Assembly (NCBI GenBank): GCA_022578605.1
Contig: MU394053.1
Coordinates: 621,960-685,959 of the forward strand
Length of the DNA stretch: 64,000 nt
Source: Camillea tinctor
Taxonomy: Eukaryota; Ascomycota; Sordariomycetes; Xylariales; Xylariaceae
Direction: 5' to 3'
In this document: piece by piece, positions 11,934 to 20,916 of the stretch
Numbering within the stretch: position 1 is the stretch's first letter
How the letters are laid out: each line of letters begins with the position of its first letter
Made by a program: the position numbers and the translations under genes
The notes under the pieces: generated by a model
The model's database searches: none
Told to the model about the DNA's origin: nothing
Seen by the model: the letters and a program-made list of their open reading frames with translations, nothing else

Positions 11934-13046
11934 ATGTCGAAACGGGAACTGGATACCAAGGTTGATGGCGTGAAAAGTGAACCGGAAGTTCATATTGCAA
12001 AGAAAAGGAAGAAGGATAAGGATCGAGAGGAACAGTCCTCAGTCATTATCTCAAGACCATCTTTGACAAACGAGGATTACACCATTGGCTGGATTTGTAC
12101 TACAAATACAGAGCTTATTGCAGCAAGGGCATTTCTGGACGAGGAGCACAAAGGGCCGGGACACCAACCCCCTAATAACACCAGTGAATACGTTTTGGGA
12201 ACGATGGGCGGCCACAACGTGGTTATTCCTATACTACCACATGGCGATAATGGGAAAGATTCCACCACCACAGCTGTAGCAAAAATGTTGCACAATTTCT
12301 CGAACGTTCGCATTGGCCTTATGGTTGGTATAGGCGGCGGTGCACCTAGTGAGAAGCACGATATTCGTCTCGGTGACATTGTTGTTAGTTCACCAGCAAA
12401 TGGAAAAGGTGGTGTCCTCCAGTATGACTTTGGCAAGACCATACAAGACGAAAGGTTTCACCGAACAGGGTTCTTGAACCAGCCACCTACTGTTTTACGT
12501 GCAGCAATTACTGGTCTGGAAACTGATTATGAACTCTATGGTTATGACTTGGAAGCCAATATCCAAGCTGTTTTCGAGAAGTTCCCACGCTTACGCCGCA
12601 ATTATAGTCGGCCTAACGCGGACACTGACCGGCTATACCCATCCAACTCCATCCATAAAGATGGTGTTTGTTGCAATGACTCCACAGTCGGCAATCAACA
12701 GATTCCAATTCAAAGGGTCGAGCGTAGTGAGCATGAAGATAACACAGCTATCCATTACGGTCTAATTGCTTCAACCAACCAGTTAATGAATGATGCCTGC
12801 CTCCGAGACAAGCTTGCAGCGGAGGACAATGTTCTCTGCTTTGAAATGGAAGCAGCAGGATTAATGAACAATTTTCCGTGCCTTGTCATCCGCGGTATCT
12901 GTGACTACTCAGATACACACAAGAACAAAGCATGGCAGGGCTTCGCTGCGATGTCAGCAGCTGCCTATGCGAAAGATCTTCTACGGCAAATTCCCCCAAG
13001 AAGAATTGAGAATGCGAAAAAAAATCAGGGAAATGACAAAAACTAG
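11934..13046 (+). CDS. free-standing PNP/UDP-phosphorylase-fold protein (fungal NLR effector-domain type)
   Basis: This single exon encodes 370 aa from the Met of MSKREL; an upstream in-frame ATG at 11838 would add 32 residues but looks like leader. A basic, Lys-rich, nuclear-signal-like tail precedes Tyr-Thr-Ile-Gly-Trp-Ile-Cys, the usual opening of fungal PNP_UDP domains. Then come Gly-Ile-Gly-Gly-Gly-Ala-Pro (about 132-138), Leu-Gly-Asp-Ile-Val-Val, Phe-Glu-Met-Glu-Ala-Ala-Gly (about 303-309) and Gly-Ile-Cys-Asp-Tyr-Ser-Asp (about 322-328), covering phosphate, ribose and base contacts. In fungi this domain usually sits at the N-terminus of NACHT or NB-ARC receptors; here it ends right after the domain, with no downstream NACHT or repeats. 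Related domains act as nucleoside/nucleotide glycosidases. It is either a solo enzyme or a receptor that has lost its sensor half. Confidence 0.82.
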   Translation: MSKRELDTKVDGVKSEPEVHIAKKRKKDKDREEQSSVIISRPSLTNEDYTIGWICTTNTELIAARAFLDEEHKGPGHQPPNNTSEYVLGTMGGHNVVIPILPHGDNGKDSTTTAVAKMLHNFSNVRIGLMVGIGGGAPSEKHDIRLGDIVVSSPANGKGGVLQYDFGKTIQDERFHRTGFLNQPPTVLRAAITGLETDYELYGYDLEANIQAVFEKFPRLRRNYSRPNADTDRLYPSNSIHKDGVCCNDSTVGNQQIPIQRVERSEHEDNTAIHYGLIASTNQLMNDACLRDKLAAEDNVLCFEMEAAGLMNNFPCLVIRGICDYSDTHKNKAWQGFAAMSAAAYAKDLLRQIPPRRIENAKKNQGNDKN

Positions 13047-13684
13047 TTATGCTAGTAGTTATAATGTGTCGCGTATGAAGGCATTCCCACGAGCTTAGGT
13101 ATACACAAGGGGTGATCACATGACTATGTGATCTTGGCAACTTGGAGCCAGAGCCCCACTATTTTGTATATGTAAGGGAGCTCGTCTCCCTCTGTTTCGC
13201 AGATCGATAGTTGAAGAATCAACCACTCATGTGCTCCCAAACCAAGGCCGTATATGAAAGAGATATAATGTTTATATATTACGATAGTTGTGAGGGATAA
13301 CCCCCTAGGACTCGCACAAGGCTCTGGGAACAATGGTATATTGTGCTATCTGGAGTTGTGTGTGTGTGTATGTGTGTGTGTGAGAGAGAGAGGGGGGGGA
13401 AAGGGAAAAGATGATGAAACCCCAAAAAGATACCTTTTAAACAAACACAATGCGTCTTGACTATAAGACCGAATGATACAATGCACAGCCTGCAGGCCAA
13501 AAAAGGGGGTTGTAACATAGCGATTTTTCCTTTTTAGCATCAGTGAGATACCAAAGAATACAATACAGTCAATGACAAACAGGGCCTGGGGTTATTTTCT
13601 GATTTGGTCTCTGTGAATTGGCACGTATTGCCCTGCCCTAAGCTTACGAGCTGCTGGTCCTGTCCTCCTAACTCACCCAAGTCA
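13047..13684. other. intergenic with GT/GA microsatellite
   Basis: The 3' flanks of two convergent genes. A (GT)n(GA)n(G)n run lies at about 13356-13400. There is no NACHT or repeat-domain continuation of the upstream PNP protein. Confidence 0.7.
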
Positions 13685-14180
13685 TTAGTACCAATGAATC
13701 TTCTCCTTGTTCATCTCGCCATCCTTGTCAAGTTTCGCCAATAATTCCTTAATGCGCGCAACCAGCGCCTTACCGTACTCCGGGCCTAGAGGAGGAGCGG
13801 GCTTTGTAAGGTCAGGGCGCAGCCAGGGAATAGGCTGAATGCCAGACGAGGCCTCCATCATCGCCTTGATGTCATCATCTCCGTAGCCACCGCCGAGAAG
13901 GACGGCAACCGGAAGCTTTGAGTAGTCCTTGCTGCCCAATAAAGAGTCGGATGGCGGTGACTGTTCGCCTTTGAGTATGGCAGGGATCTGGACAATGCCA
14001 GCCTCGGGGGTCATGACAAAATGAATGACTACGAGTATGTTAGAGTTGTTGTTTTGTGGTCCAGAGCCGCCAGAGAGGGTACTATGGGATTCACAAACCA
14101 TCATATTCAGGTTTAAGAGTGGCTATGACGCCTTGTCCGATCTGTTCAGTCTTGCCACACAAGATGACGGAAGCACCCAT
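13685..14180 (-). CDS. conserved small fungal protein of unknown function, two exons
   Basis: Proposed complement(join(13685..14028,14099..14180)), 141 aa. The 70-nt intron (donor GTTTGT, acceptor CGTAG, phase 1) joins an N-terminal exon encoding Met-Gly-Ala-Ser-Val-Ile-Leu-Cys-Gly-Lys-Thr-Glu-Gln-Ile-Gly to the body at Val-Ile-His-Phe-Val-Met-Thr-Pro-Glu-Ala-Gly. The pattern (beta strand with a Gly/Lys loop, a Val-Leu-Leu-Gly-Gly-Gly-Tyr turn, then Pro-Trp-Leu-Arg-Pro-Asp and a Gly-Pro-Glu-Tyr-Gly-Lys helix, ending in Trp-Tyr) resembles an uncharacterised fungal family with a Rossmann-like core that I recall only as hypothetical proteins. No catalytic residues can be assigned. It borders the decayed synthase locus and shows no lesion. 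Confidence 0.75.
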
Positions 14181-14730
14181 ATTGCTAACAAATTGACAAG
14201 CAGCGGGGCTCGGAAAGTATGATAAAATACTGCGAAGAGGACGAGTGAAGAAAGAAAAGAAAAGTGGGAGGAGCCATAAGCTGGAAGGAATCTAAGTGGT
14301 GTTGTAACTAGATAGATTGTTGTTACGCATTAATCAATGGGAGACTCCTATAGGTGGGTCCATCACTCAGGTGCACGGATCATGAGCCAGGGACAGTGCG
14401 CTAACGCAATGCCACAAGTTATCATTGGTTATTACCTGATTAGGCAGTCAGGGGTCGTTTCTGACCAATCTCGGAGCTTGTGGATAATTATTTAGAAGCA
14501 GACGATACCACTAGAAAGCCAAATAGGTTGTTTTGTTAAATATAAACAGTACCATCCGCAGATTAGCTTCCGCAAGACAATTTTGTGTACTCAAAGAGTA
14601 AGAAGGAAAATCGTTTGAAGCTAAGCTGAGGAACGAAATACACTATTGCTTGATTAACTGCATAGGCCTCAAGCATATATTAGTCAGACTTCCACTAGCA
14701 ATACCGATGATCCCACTTGCGGGTCATCCA
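14181..14730. other. intergenic, nothing recognised
   Basis: AT-rich DNA between the start of the small protein gene and the 3' end of the oxoamine synthase remnant. It is probably the promoter of the former, but I see no specific site. Confidence 0.6.
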
Positions 14731-15905
14731 TCACTGTGTTAAAGCATCCTGCATTGCGTATAATTGACGCGCTGCATTGGGTATTCGCTTATCAGATTCT
14801 TGACGTTCTATCTCTGGCATTTCCTGTATCCAGTCACAGATTGTAGAAACTAGTCTGTCGATATGTTCCGTGGTGTTGTGAGCGTGAACAACTAGCCTAA
14901 CCCGACTCCGGCCCTTGGGTACAACCGGAAAGGTAAAGGGATACGCGTTAAAGTTATTCTTTAAGAGGTGAAAAAAAAAGACAAGCTCATGGCCTGGTCG
15001 TGTGCACAGGGGGACAATATGAGTTTGGACAAGGCGCTGCTCCCAGTCTTCGACGTAGGGAATAGATAATATCCCCTCATCTCTAGCGTCGTCAAAAATG
15101 GGACGCGAAGTCAGGGAATGAAGGAGATGCTTCACGTTGTGTTGTATCCTTTCTTGGGCCTAATGAAACAATAAGTACTGGGCGTGAGTCTCCTAGGATC
15201 GTAGTCTAGGTGGGATCTTACCTGCTGGGTTTCTCCACTCCTTAAGAGCTGGTAACCAGCGCGAATTGAGGCAACCATCGGGAATGATAGGGCACAGCTG
15301 AAGGTCAGCGAACGCGCGTTGTTCATCATCATAGACCTGATAGTCTTGTTGCCCATAATGACACCTTCCAACAGAGCCGACGGCTTTGCTTGTAGCATGG
15401 ATGCGGATAGCTATGGACTTCTCAAGACCGAGCATCGACACTAAACCCCTGCCACGGTCACCAATTACTCTAATGCTATGAGCCTCATCCATAATGAACT
15501 GTGCGTTCCCAAGAGGGAACTCCTCCTCTACGGTTTGTACAAGTTCTTGAAGTTGACATAGATCGCCATCCATACTATAGATAGACTCGACACATATCAA
15601 AACAGATCTGGTTCCTGCTTCAAACCCAGGATGTTGCGTTTTTAGGTGGTCCAAGACTTCACGCAAGCCATCAGGGTCGTTGTGATGGAATGGTATTGTA
15701 TGCTCTGCTAAAGAGAGGCGGAATCCTTCATGGCTACTCGCGTGTATCAATTCGTCGTATACGATAGAGTCTCCCGGTAAGGGCACACTGGCCAGAACGG
15801 CCATATTCGCTACATAAGTCGATGGTGCAATGTATGCTGTCTCGGCACCGTGGAAATCGGCAATCTCTTGCTTCACCTGGTTGATATAAGAGTAGTGTCT
15901 TTCGG
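14731..15905 (-). pseudogene. alpha-oxoamine synthase (PLP-dependent), N-terminus missing and frameshifted
   Basis: The remnant runs complement(join(14731..15159,15222..15905)). It is a fold-type I PLP enzyme of the 8-amino-7-oxononanoate synthase / serine palmitoyltransferase family, which condenses an amino acid with an acyl thioester with loss of CO2. Visible are Phe-His-Gly-Ala-Glu-Thr-Ala-Tyr, Asp-Glu-Leu-Ile-His-Ala-Ser, Met-Asp-Glu-Ala-His-Ser (cofactor Asp) and Ala-Thr-Ser-Lys-Ala-Val-Gly-Ser with the PLP lysine codon at 15385-15387. Just after it the frame shifts: GGAAGG (15364-15369 on +) should be GGAGG, one extra base, and homology resumes in the other frame through the last intron (62 nt, 15160-15221) to a typical C-terminus. 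The first ~100 residues, including the Gly-rich substrate loop, are absent; the 5' edge abuts MFS coding sequence. Such enzymes partner PKSs in fumonisin- and AAL-type sphinganine-analog pathways. Confidence 0.82.
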
Positions 15906-16263
15906 CCCAAGACATCAGACAAGCTCACGTAGATAGGCTGGGTTATGGCGACGCCGAGGATGAAAGAGATACTGGCCCAAAATGACTGCAGCGTAGTTCC
16001 GTGTAGCTGTTGCGTGACTGTCTGGTAGAATAAGTACCTTGACTTGTATTAAGTATAGATAATCGACTTACCGGAAGAGCGATGGCGAGTGAGGTTACGT
16101 CCCAGGCGGTGATCAGAGCTACTAGTGCGAGGCCGAATAGTGGCACATAGAAAGAATATGACCTGGAGGAGGAGGAGGAGGAAGATGGCTCTACAGTTGT
16201 CGCTGTGATCATCTCAACTGGCTGGGAGGTTGTCCTATCAGGTGGAGTAAGTTTCTCAACCAT
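15906..16263 (-). pseudogene. MFS transporter, first two exons only, fused to the oxoamine synthase remnant
   Basis: Exon 1 (16263..16072) has a hydrophilic tail with a Ser run (16161-16180 area) and TM1 (Phe-Tyr-Val-Pro-Leu-Phe-Gly-Leu-Ala-Leu-Val-Ala-Leu-Ile). A clean 50-nt intron (donor GTAAGT, acceptor ACCAG, 16022-16071) follows. Exon 2 gives TM2 (Phe-Trp-Ala-Ser-Ile-Ser-Phe-Ile-Leu-Gly) and the motif A start Ser-Asp-Val-Leu-Gly-Arg-Lys. There the MFS ends and, within about ten bases, in a different frame, oxoamine synthase sequence begins. About ten transmembrane segments are missing and are found nowhere else in the window. This is a rearrangement breakpoint, not a splice. The start is taken at the first true ATG. 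Confidence 0.75.
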
Positions 16264-16679
16264 TTTCAACTTTGTATCAACTTGAGAAGCTCATGGTCCG
16301 ATGACTGGGGATTATCCTTTTGGTGAAGTTTAGCGGAGAGATCTTATTGAGGACACAAGCAACGCGAATAATCCCTAAAGACATATCTATTATTGTATGC
16401 ATTAAGTAAGTACTGGGCATATCCAAGTTTACTGTCTAATGCTAGATCTAGGATAACCCCGGACCTTCTACTGTATGTACCGGTACATTGCCCCACACGT
16501 AATCTGCAAGGGCAGCAGGGTACATAAGTATGTACGGAGTATGCAGGGTTATGGGGCTGACTGATGTGGGGCATAAACCTTAAGTAGGTACCAGACGGCA
16601 TTGTAGAGCTATGGCCCCTATATAAGGATTTCGCTGGCTTATTCTGTAGTTGGCGGCACCATCATTCTTACAACCTCCA
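16264..16679. promoter_or_regulatory. short divergent spacer with TATA box
   Basis: It lies between the divergent MFS stub and the thioesterase fragment. A good TATA word (TATATAA, 16619-16625) sits 55 bp before the first ATG of the thioesterase frame. A GTACGGAGTAT word lies at 16532-16542. I found no exon encoding the missing N-terminal half of the thioesterase here. Confidence 0.45.
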
Positions 16680-17138
16680 ATGCCCCTCCATACTTATCAT
16701 CAGATCGCCGGCAAGGAGCTGGCATCTGCTGAGAGTCCCTTTGATTGGCGCTTACTACCTCTGAAACATCACGACGATCCCTCACAGATACGCACGTATG
16801 GCTTCGTCCGCTTCTTAACACCAACTGGCGATACTCACCTTCTCTCAATGGCCTTCTTGTCAGATCAGTCACTTTTTGAGCTGTCGATATTCGCAAACTT
16901 GGACTCTGTAAACGAAGAAATCCGCAGCTTGGCCATGAGCACTACATTGGACAGTCACGTCTCCTTTTATGCGCCTGTGGCGAAGAGTGATATGTGGATG
17001 ATATGTGAAAGTCGTACGTCGTGGGGCGCGGGCGGACGGATAGCCACCAACCAACAGTTCTGGGACCTGGAGACTGGGGCATTATTGATGTCTTGCTCTC
17101 AGGACGCTGTCGTCAGCCCCCCAAAGCCTCTATTGTAA
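16680..17138 (+). pseudogene. acyl-CoA thioesterase (TesB/ACOT type), C-terminal hotdog domain only
   Basis: The frame encodes 152 aa from the ATG at 16680. It matches the second half of TesB-like double-hotdog thioesterases: Pro-Phe-Asp-Trp-Arg, a linker ending Ala-Phe-Leu-Ser-Asp-Gln, then Ser-Thr-Thr-Leu-Asp (catalytic Asp), Glu-Ser-Arg-Thr-Ser-Trp-Gly-Ala-Gly-Gly (catalytic Thr/Ser region) and Ser-Cys-Ser-Gln-Asp (catalytic Gln). Family members have about 290-340 residues with two hotdog repeats; the first repeat is absent upstream. The frame is otherwise clean and follows a TATA box, so a short product could be made, but a single hotdog would need to dimerise to act. Next to a PKS and an oxoamine synthase its job would have been hydrolysis or supply of acyl-CoA. 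I call it a 5'-truncated gene. Confidence 0.65.
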
Positions 17139-17689
17139 CATATTTAGGACCGGCATCTCACTTTCGGTTTCTCTGTGCACTGTGCACAAAAAATGTCTCT
17201 TTGATGTTACAATATGCAGAGGACTTTTGGCGATTCTGTGACCAGCAATCTAGGTGAAAACTTGCTAACATGCAGCTATCCCGAGCAGAATTCAGAATCG
17301 CCATCCGCGAAAAGGAGCCACGCCAGTCTCATAGGCCGGCGCCAGAAAAAGGTTGACTCTCCGAACCACACAGGCCATCTACCCTTTTTAATTTCGATCG
17401 AAAATTGCCTTAACATTACATACAACAGCGCAACTACCACACAACTTAGAAATTAAGAAAAAAGAATTGATTAGACAAAGGCCTTCTGGAATCATATGAT
17501 TTTTTTTTGGTTTTGATTCATCGCTTTGTTGTAGTTAAAATGAGTTTTGAAGCCAAGGCCAAGTATTTAGAGTCAACGTTATTTTGATGCCAGTCTGCTT
17601 TGGTAGGGCCTCAAACACATTCGCAGCTTAATTCACGATGGTGGGCGATTGCTGTTATAACAACCGCGCGGACTACCATGGATCAAATT
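17139..17689. other. spacer between thioesterase fragment and PKS remnant
   Basis: No coding signal can be assigned. The KS, AT, DH and most of the MT region expected upstream of the PKS remnant are not present here; the PKS-like frame becomes recognisable only at about 17690. Confidence 0.6.
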
Positions 17690-20600
17690 CGTTCTCGGCG
17701 CTCTCCCTGGTTGGTGCCATGACCTAGCAGATGGCAGAGCTGATCTATCACATGTCGAGCTGGACAGATGGGATGAGAAGCTCAAGACGGCCGGGTTTCA
17801 TGGAGTGGACAGCACGGTGCCTGATGCTCCTGAGCCATTCCATTTAAGCACTGTAATGTTAGCAAGACCACGACAAGGCTATAAGAACGGGAGGCCAAAA
17901 GATGTCACGATACTCTATGCATCGGATCGTGGCTCTGGTCTGACGAACCTTACAGAACTTCTACAATCACATGGGTTCCGTACTCCGTGTTGCACCATTG
18001 ACTCAGTCCCCGTCAATCGAGACATTCTCGTGCTTCTGGACGAAAGCAAACCTTTCTTCGAAAACATCGACGAACTGTCCTTTCACAAGTTCAAAGATTT
18101 GGTCGAACAAATCTGCAGTTCTGGGTCGGGCATTTTCTGGGTTACAAAGCCAACGCAGACTCTCTGCCAAGATCCGAGATATGCTCCAGTCGTTGGACTG
18201 TCACGAACACTTCGTACTGAGATGGGTGTAGACTTTGCCACGTGCGAGGTCGATGACATGAGGGATGCAACGACATTGTAAACAGTAGTGGACGTCTTCC
18301 ATAAGTTCCATGACCGGAAACCCGATGTGAACCCTGAATTTGAATATTCCATCATCAACGGCTTGACACGCGTCAACCGTATTTTCCCATGCTCTGTAGA
18401 TGAGGAGAACAAAAACGCTCGCTCGTCTGATCATGAAGGCGCAGCTATGAAGATTAGTCGACAAGGGCGGCTTGAGTCATTACATTGGGTAGCGCGACCT
18501 TTGTTGTCGCTAGAAAAAAATGAGTTGGAAATTGAAGTTCGTGCGGTTGGTTTGAACTTCCGCGTAAGTCCACATGGCCCTTTTTTTCTTGCTTTCTTTA
18601 ATTCCCTCATATTTCTATTTCTTCCATGTCTAGGCTACATATCTGCCACTAACTTCGAAATCAAAGCCGTAGGATGTTCTTGAGGCTCAAGGTTCCATCG
18701 AATGCGCCGATACGGGGCGTATAGCGGCTGTTGAAGCAAGCGGTATTGTCCGCCGCATTGGCCACGATGTCACTAGATTCCAGGTTGGCGATCGAGTGGT
18801 GGCTATCAGAAGTGGAGCATGTTCTACCAAAATTGTAACCACAGAGGTGTTATGTGAGAAGATTCCCGATGATATTAGTTTCGCTGACGGCGCTTCCATG
18901 CCAATTGTCTTCGCGACTGCCATTTACGCCCTCATCAATATTGGGCGTCTCCAGAAAGGACAGGTGAGACCAGAACGAAAATTTTGGAACATTGAGAGGA
19001 TGCTGACTAGAACTCCTAGAGTGATCTCATACACAGCGGTTGCGGAGGCGTCGACCTAGCATCTATCCAAATCGCACAGATGCTTGGGGCTAAAATTTAC
19101 ACAACCGTGAGAAGGCGAATCATCTGACGGAAGTATTTGGAATCCCAAGACGTTACATATTCAGCTCACGTACTGCGTCCTTCTTTGACGGCATCATGGT
19201 TGAAACCGCCGGTCAAGGAGTAGACTTAATCTTGAATTCATTGTCAGGAGAACTTTTATATGCGACATAGCGCTGCGTCGCAAATTTCGGGACTATGGTC
19301 GAAATTGGGAAGATTGATCTGCTTGGAGCTGGGAAATTAGATATGGACGTGTTTCTTGCAAATCGGAGCTATTGTTGTTTCGATCTCCACCAATTGATTG
19401 AAGAGCGACCGAAGATTGTTAGCAGGTATGTCAACAGTGATCATTTTCTCTACGGCTATATCCCTTATCCTTTTCTCCTATCTACGAAAGCTAACAAATC
19501 CTGGTTGCATGTAGTCTATTACATTCCACAATGGTGTATTACCAGCAAGGATTCATCCGGCCTATTGGTTTGGCGAAAGTTGTTCCGGGATCAAATGCTC
19601 AGAGTTATCAAGATATGCTCCGATACATGCAGCAGGGGAACCATATTGGGAAGATTGTCATGTCGATGTTTAGCCAAGATGGCCTGCCAGCGCTTCAAGA
19701 AATTCCCAACGCACATCAACACACAGCCAAGTTGGATCCGTCTGCCTCATATTTGTTGGTTGGGGGACTCGGCGGGCTTGGCCGCTCCGTCTCGGTCTGG
19801 ATGGTTCAACACGGCGCACGGAATCTCACTTTCTTATCCTGCAACTTAGGAAGAAGTTCTGCTGAGGAAAGTAGTTTCGTTCGTATGCTAGCCAGCATGG
19901 GCTGCACAGCGCACCTCGTTCGCGGCAGTGTCACCGAGCATGCTGATGTAACTCGTGCTATTGACGAATCTCGAAAACCCTTGAAAGGTGTCATCCACAT
20001 GGCGATGGTTCTGCAGGACCAATCGTTTAGGCGTATGACTCTGGACAACTGGAATAGCGCTACAGGACCAAAGATAGAAGGTACCTGGAACTTACATATG
20101 GTCACGCAGGAGAAACAACTGGAACTTGACTTTTTCATCCTGTTTAGTTCGTTGTCGGGTGTACTAGGACAACCGGGACAGGCCAACTATGCAGCTGCAA
20201 ATACTTTCCTCGATGCATTCGCGCAATATCGTACAGGCATGGGACTTCCGTGTATTACATTGGATATTGGCGCCATGGAGGGCGTAGGTTATCTTTCCGA
20301 GAATAAAGCACTCCTAGACAAGATGCGCGGAATGGGCTGGCAGACGGTCAAAGAAGAACAACTCTTAGAGGCACTGAACTGGGCCATGATGCCCCAATGC
20401 GCGAGCACAATGCAACCACAAACACAAGGCGACTACCCCCAGCTACATTTGGTCAACCAAAACTGTATGCTTATTGGGGTTTCACCCGATAAGTCATCCA
20501 ACACCTACGACAAGAGCATGCGGTTGCAAAGTGATGTTCGCCTTACGGCATACCTCACCATAGGACGTAATCAGACTGTCGGTACATCGGACAACAGCAG

Positions 20601-20916
20601 TGATAGTCTGCGTAGATTCCTGGACGAGGCCAGGAACACACCTGGATCGTTCACAGCGCCAGAGACGGCAGTCAGGTTTGCACGCGAGATAAGCATGAAG
20701 CTATCTTCCCTACTTCTCAAGCAAGAAGAGGAACCCAACATAGCACTAAGCCTCGCAGAGCTAGGGTTGGACTCGTTGATTGCGGTAGAATTGCGTGCCT
20801 GGTGCAAGCGGGTCTTTGCCATGGATATCAGCGTGCTGGAGATGTTGGCGACGGGGACATTGGAAATGCTGGGCAAGAAAATCGCAGAGCGATTGTCCGA
20901 TACGTATGGAGCATAG
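17690..20916 (+). pseudogene. highly reducing type I PKS, 3' remnant (post-MT linker, ER, KR, ACP)
   Basis: Recognisable exons are about 17690-18563, 18673-18963, 19020-19425 and 19515-20916, split by introns with intact donors, branch sites (ACTAAC, GCTGAC) and acceptors. The order matches KS-AT-DH-MT-ER-KR-ACP synthases from the post-MT linker onward. The ER shows Val-Gly-Leu-Asn-Phe-Arg, Val-Gly-Asp-Arg-Val and Ser-Gly-Cys-Gly-Gly-Val. The KR shows Gly-Gly-Leu-Gly-Gly-Leu-Gly (19762-19782) and Ser...Tyr (20188-20190)...Asn. The ACP shows Leu-Gly-Leu-Asp-Ser-Leu with the phosphopantetheine Ser codon at 20773-20775. Lesions: TAA at 18279-18281, a frameshift near 19110 (a few bases lost after Thr-Thr-Val), TAG at 19268-19270 where Trp is expected, and loss of the whole 5' two-thirds. 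The last 461-codon frame is uninterrupted, so KR-ACP decayed least. Confidence 0.88.

Noticed and set aside
15193..15362. Reading the oxoamine synthase straight on in the upstream frame to 15193
   Set aside because: After the frameshift this frame gives no family match, whereas the shifted frame does and has the right phase at the intron.
18564..18683. Stop after Lys-Ala-Val-Gly-Cys-Ser in the PKS
   Set aside because: This is intron sequence; splicing 18564-18672 (ACTAAC branch, GTAG acceptor) removes it.
19020..19060. A further frameshift in the PKS enoyl reductase near 19030
   Set aside because: Removing an intron (18964-19019, GTGAGA...CCTAG) restores Leu-Ile-His-Ser-Gly-Cys-Gly-Gly in frame, so there is no lesion at this spot.
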